Source: Nocardioides mangrovicus (GTDB lineage: Bacteria; Actinomycetota; Actinomycetes; Propionibacteriales; Nocardioidaceae). From it: DNA of 64,000 nucleotides. The notes below the pieces were generated by a model. It was given only the letters and a program-made list of their open reading frames with translations, was not told the DNA's origin and did no database searches. The translations under genes were made by a program, and so were the position numbers. Location of the stretch: positions 186,001 to 250,000 of the forward strand of contig NZ_RDBE01000006.1 in the NCBI RefSeq assembly GCF_003674065.1, in the 5' to 3' direction. This document shows positions 61,616 to 64,000 of the stretch, one piece after another. Position 1 is the first letter of the stretch. Each line of letters opens with the position of its first letter.

Positions 61616-62211
61616 ACCCGAGAGTTCACGACCATGAGCTGGAGGTCCTCACCGTCCCCGGCTCGAGCACAGGCTCGGGCGTCACCGTTCAGGGGCCGAA
61701 CGTTACCTGAGAGCGCGGAGACGTCGGCCCTATCGAAGCCGTGCACCAGCGGTGATCGGTGGATCCAGCGGACGAGGCCGCCACCGAGCCAGGCGGTCGG
61801 CTCCGAGGCCTGCGCCTCGAGCGTCCCGCGCGAGCCCGGCCGCCGGCGGGCATCACGACGACCGGGCGGCGTCCAGCCGCCGGCCGGGATCCTGGTCGGC
61901 GTGACCGCCTGGACCTTGCTGCCAGCGCCCCTCATCGTGCTGCGCGCGGACGCCCCCGAGAACCGCAGCGGTCTCCGACTCCATTCAGTCCCTCGGTGAC
62001 CTCTTCGCCACGGTCGGCCTCGTCGCGGTGAAGCTGCGTCAGCGGCGGCTCAAACCTCCCGGTCTTGGCTTTCGCAGCCGGCAACGTGTCGTTGCTGTTC
62101 GCCACGCTCGGTTCCTCACGGGCGGCATACGTCGAGGACCAGCTGCAGCTGTGACACCCTTCGCGGACAGCAGGAGACACCGCAGCCGGCAACTGACGAG
62201 GTGAGCACGCC
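61616..62211. other. gene-poor decayed region
   Basis: Nearly 600 bp without a convincing gene. It contains the winged-helix remnant at 61735-61893 and, further right, open frames that do not look like any family. Base use is more mixed than in the flanks. Confidence 0.6.
61735..61893 (-). pseudogene. remnant of a winged-helix DNA-binding gene C-terminus
   Basis: Translation on the minus strand gives TLEAQASEPTAWLGGGLVRW and IHRSPLV, matching VLEDRAEELTAWLGGDVVR and IYQSPLI at the end of the intact gene at 63369. Upstream, GGWT matches GGWT, but the part between has lost about 6 residues and needs a frame change (VVMPAGG in another frame against VVVVPVDGW). A short degenerate duplicate. Confidence 0.6.
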
Positions 62212-63306
62212 GTGAGCGACCTACGCGACCCACGCGACCCACGGACCCAGTCGTTTTGGGACCTGCACGACTTCGGAAGTGGTCGGGGCATCGAGGTGGG
62301 ACCCCTCTTCCGGCCGCTGGTTCGTCGTGAAGAAGCCGACGTGCGCTACCTCGACATCGCCGACCGCGAGTCGTTGGTGGAGACCTACCGCGAGCACGTC
62401 GGGATTCCGGTCGACGACATCGTCGACGTCGACTTTCCCATGACGGTCGACGGCGTGGTCATCTCGATGGCGCAGGCGGTCGGATCACACGGTCCCTTCG
62501 ACTGGGTCGTTGCGTCCCACGTCATCGAACACGTGCCCGACGTGATCGGATGGTTGGCCGACCTTGCCGAGCTGACGGTCGACGGCGGATCGGTGGTCCT
62601 CGCCGTGCCGGACAAGCGCTACTCCTTCGACCTGCACCGGCCGAGTACGACGGTAGGCGCCATGTTGCAGGCGCATCTGGACCAAGACGTCGTGCCCTCG
62701 GTCCGGGCGGTTTACGACCACCACCGAGAAGCAGTGGCGGCTACATCCACCGACCTGTGGGCGGGCGCGCTACCGGGCTTCGAGGCGCGCATCCACGACT
62801 CGTCCTACGTCAACGACCAGGTGGCACAGGCGGCGCAGGTGTACACCGACTGCCACGTCTGGGTCTTCTCCGAACAACAGTTCCTGTCCCAGATGTCCGA
62901 GCTTCGTGACCTCGGTCTGTCCCACTGGTACGTCGATCGGTTCCTTCCGACTGCTCCTAACCAACTAGAGTTCCTTGTCCGCCTGCGCCGCGTTCCTCGT
63001 GGTGCGGACGCGGCGGCTTGGGAAGCCGAGCAGGAGGTCCGCTCGACCGAGACGCGGCCGGACTGGATGGCTTGGAGACAGGACGCGGCAGAAGTCGATC
63101 AACTCCGAAAAAAGGTGCAGCGGCAAGGCGACCGCATCGATCGGCAGCGCCAGCGGATCGAGCGGCAGCGCGCAAGAATCGAGCGGCTTCAGACCCGACT
63201 CAATGCCTCGCCACGGTCACGTCGGCTGCAGCCGAACCTGCTGAGCAAGGCCGGCCGTCGGGCACTGTCGCCGTTGCGTCGCGCTCTGACCCGGCGGCCA
63301 TCGTGA
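62212..63306 (+). CDS. methyltransferase with C-terminal coiled coil
   Basis: 364 aa from GTG with AGGTGAG 9 nt upstream. A type 11-like methyltransferase fold: GRGIEVGPLFRPLV near residue 24, WVVASHVIEHVPDVIG and VVLAVPDKRYSFD. Residues 285-330 form a basic coiled coil of QRQRIERQRARIERLQTRL type, then a basic tail. It may act on a surface polysaccharide or a sugar-chain end, judging by its place next to the cluster. Confidence 0.8.
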   Translation: MSDLRDPRDPRTQSFWDLHDFGSGRGIEVGPLFRPLVRREEADVRYLDIADRESLVETYREHVGIPVDDIVDVDFPMTVDGVVISMAQAVGSHGPFDWVVASHVIEHVPDVIGWLADLAELTVDGGSVVLAVPDKRYSFDLHRPSTTVGAMLQAHLDQDVVPSVRAVYDHHREAVAATSTDLWAGALPGFEARIHDSSYVNDQVAQAAQVYTDCHVWVFSEQQFLSQMSELRDLGLSHWYVDRFLPTAPNQLEFLVRLRRVPRGADAAAWEAEQEVRSTETRPDWMAWRQDAAEVDQLRKKVQRQGDRIDRQRQRIERQRARIERLQTRLNASPRSRRLQPNLLSKAGRRALSPLRRALTRRPS

Positions 63307-63368
63307 CGCCGCCTCCAGCTGGCACACGCAGACACATTTCCGACGACTGGGGATCGCCGTTCGGTTGA

Positions 63369-64000
63369 TCACGTCGGCGAGCCGCCGGCGGCGTAGGAGC
63401 GAATCAACGGCGACTGGTAGATCGACCTGACTACGTCGCCACCTAGCCAGGCCGTGAGTTCCTCCGCCCGGTCCTCCAGAACACGCTTCGCACCCCGGGG
63501 CCAGCCGTCGACTGGCACGACCACCACGCGACCGTCGTCGTCCTGCGTCCAGCCGCCGACGATGCGACCGTTCCACCAGGCGGTGGGGCCGCCGTTGCCG
63601 TTGCGGTCGAAGATGTGCTCGGCGTGCTCGCCGAGGTAGAAGCCGCGCCCCTTCCACCCCATGGTCGTCGGGTCCAGCGAGGGCAGCAGGGCCGCCCACG
63701 CCTCAGGCGCGTCGACCTCGTCGGTGTCGTCGGGGTGCAGCCAGGCCGGCGTCCCGTCCTCCAGCGCGACCGCGACCGCGCCGACGTCGGCCAGGGCTCG
63801 GCGCACCGCCGCCTTGGTGGCGCCGAGCCACCAGACGACGTCGTCCTCGGTGCCGGGGCCGAACCGCAGAAGCCAGCGCGAGACCAGCTCGGCGTAGCCC
63901 TCCTGCTCGGCGAGCGGCTCGACCGGTGCGCCGACCCAGTCGCCGACCGGGACCCACGCCGGGCGCGACGTCTTCCAGCCGGCGGTGTTGCGCCCACGGG
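63369..64000 (-). CDS. winged-helix DNA-binding domain protein (HTH_42), 5' end outside the window
   Basis: The minus frame is open from the window edge to the stop at 63369. Recognisable pieces are GYAELVSRWLLRFGPGTEDD then VVWWLGATKAAVRRALADVG, GRGFYLGEHAEHIFDRNGNGG and the C-terminal AEELTAWLGGDVVRSIYQSPL, all of the HTH_42 (YcaQ-like) family, which unhooks DNA crosslinks in known members. An internal ATG at 63806 would give only a fragment. About 210 residues are seen. Confidence 0.85.
   Translation of the reverse strand, partial: RGRNTAGWKTSRPAWVPVGDWVGAPVEPLAEQEGYAELVSRWLLRFGPGTEDDVVWWLGATKAAVRRALADVGAVAVALEDGTPAWLHPDDTDEVDAPEAWAALLPSLDPTTMGWKGRGFYLGEHAEHIFDRNGNGGPTAWWNGRIVGGWTQDDDGRVVVVPVDGWPRGAKRVLEDRAEELTAWLGGDVVRSIYQSPLIRSYAAGGSPT

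Overview
The window is high-GC actinobacterial chromosome, probably from Nocardioides or a close relative. That placement is an inference. It rests on the G/C-rich third codon positions, the many GTG starts, an F420-type luciferase-like enzyme, a mycothiol-enzyme-type DinB protein, MmyB-type and Zur regulators, and the gene content. No phage, insertion sequence or CRISPR array is visible. One tRNA gene (Ala, GGC) is present.

Layout. 1-3.8 kb: SDR, then an exported RseB/LolA-like protein with an ABC-2 exporter. 3.8-9.0 kb (minus): a sodium:solute symporter, a small membrane partner, a lipase-like hydrolase, and then a compact module with a WXG100-like protein, a calpain-type cysteine protease and two small proteins sharing one fold, one of them a lipoprotein. 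9.1-13.3 kb: MmyB regulator/MFS pair, YbaK deacylase, a mycothiol-type enzyme with an N-terminal frameshift, and an operon of three tiny acidic proteins. 13.4-24.8 kb: a selenium block with selD, selA, selB and a selenocysteine formate dehydrogenase (Sec187, with a textbook SECIS hairpin), split by an ABC-2 exporter operon. 24.8-27.8 kb: small stress-like genes that share a GGG(T/A)AC box 9-10 nt before the start codon. 27.9-33.6 kb: metal homeostasis, with a CDF exporter, a yybP-ykoY-type Mn riboswitch in front of a GDT1-like exporter, and znuABC divergent from zur with twin Zur boxes. 33.6-38.3 kb: GAF-GAF-EAL protein, SDR/TetR pair, and a methyltransferase fused to an AhpD-like domain. 38.4-52.8 kb (mostly minus): conserved housekeeping genes (tRNA-Ala, phosphatase, rsfS, nadD, proB, obg, rpmA, rplU, rne, the TIGR03936-type protein), interrupted on the plus strand by MFS, MarR and a GH25 lysozyme. 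52.8-64 kb: a serine hydrolase and a minus-strand cell-surface polysaccharide cluster with three large GT-C-like membrane proteins, a UDP-sugar dehydrogenase, a GT2 and an epimerase. It is followed by a decayed intergenic region, a methyltransferase with a coiled-coil tail, and a partial winged-helix gene.

How they fit together. SelD makes selenophosphate, SelA makes Sec-tRNA, and SelB delivers it to the UGA/SECIS in the formate dehydrogenase mRNA. The FeS and NrfD-like subunits carry electrons to the membrane. Zur controls zinc uptake at a shared intergenic region, and the Mn riboswitch controls efflux. Many starts are supported by a TANNNT box 6-8 nt upstream, which indicates widespread leaderless transcription.
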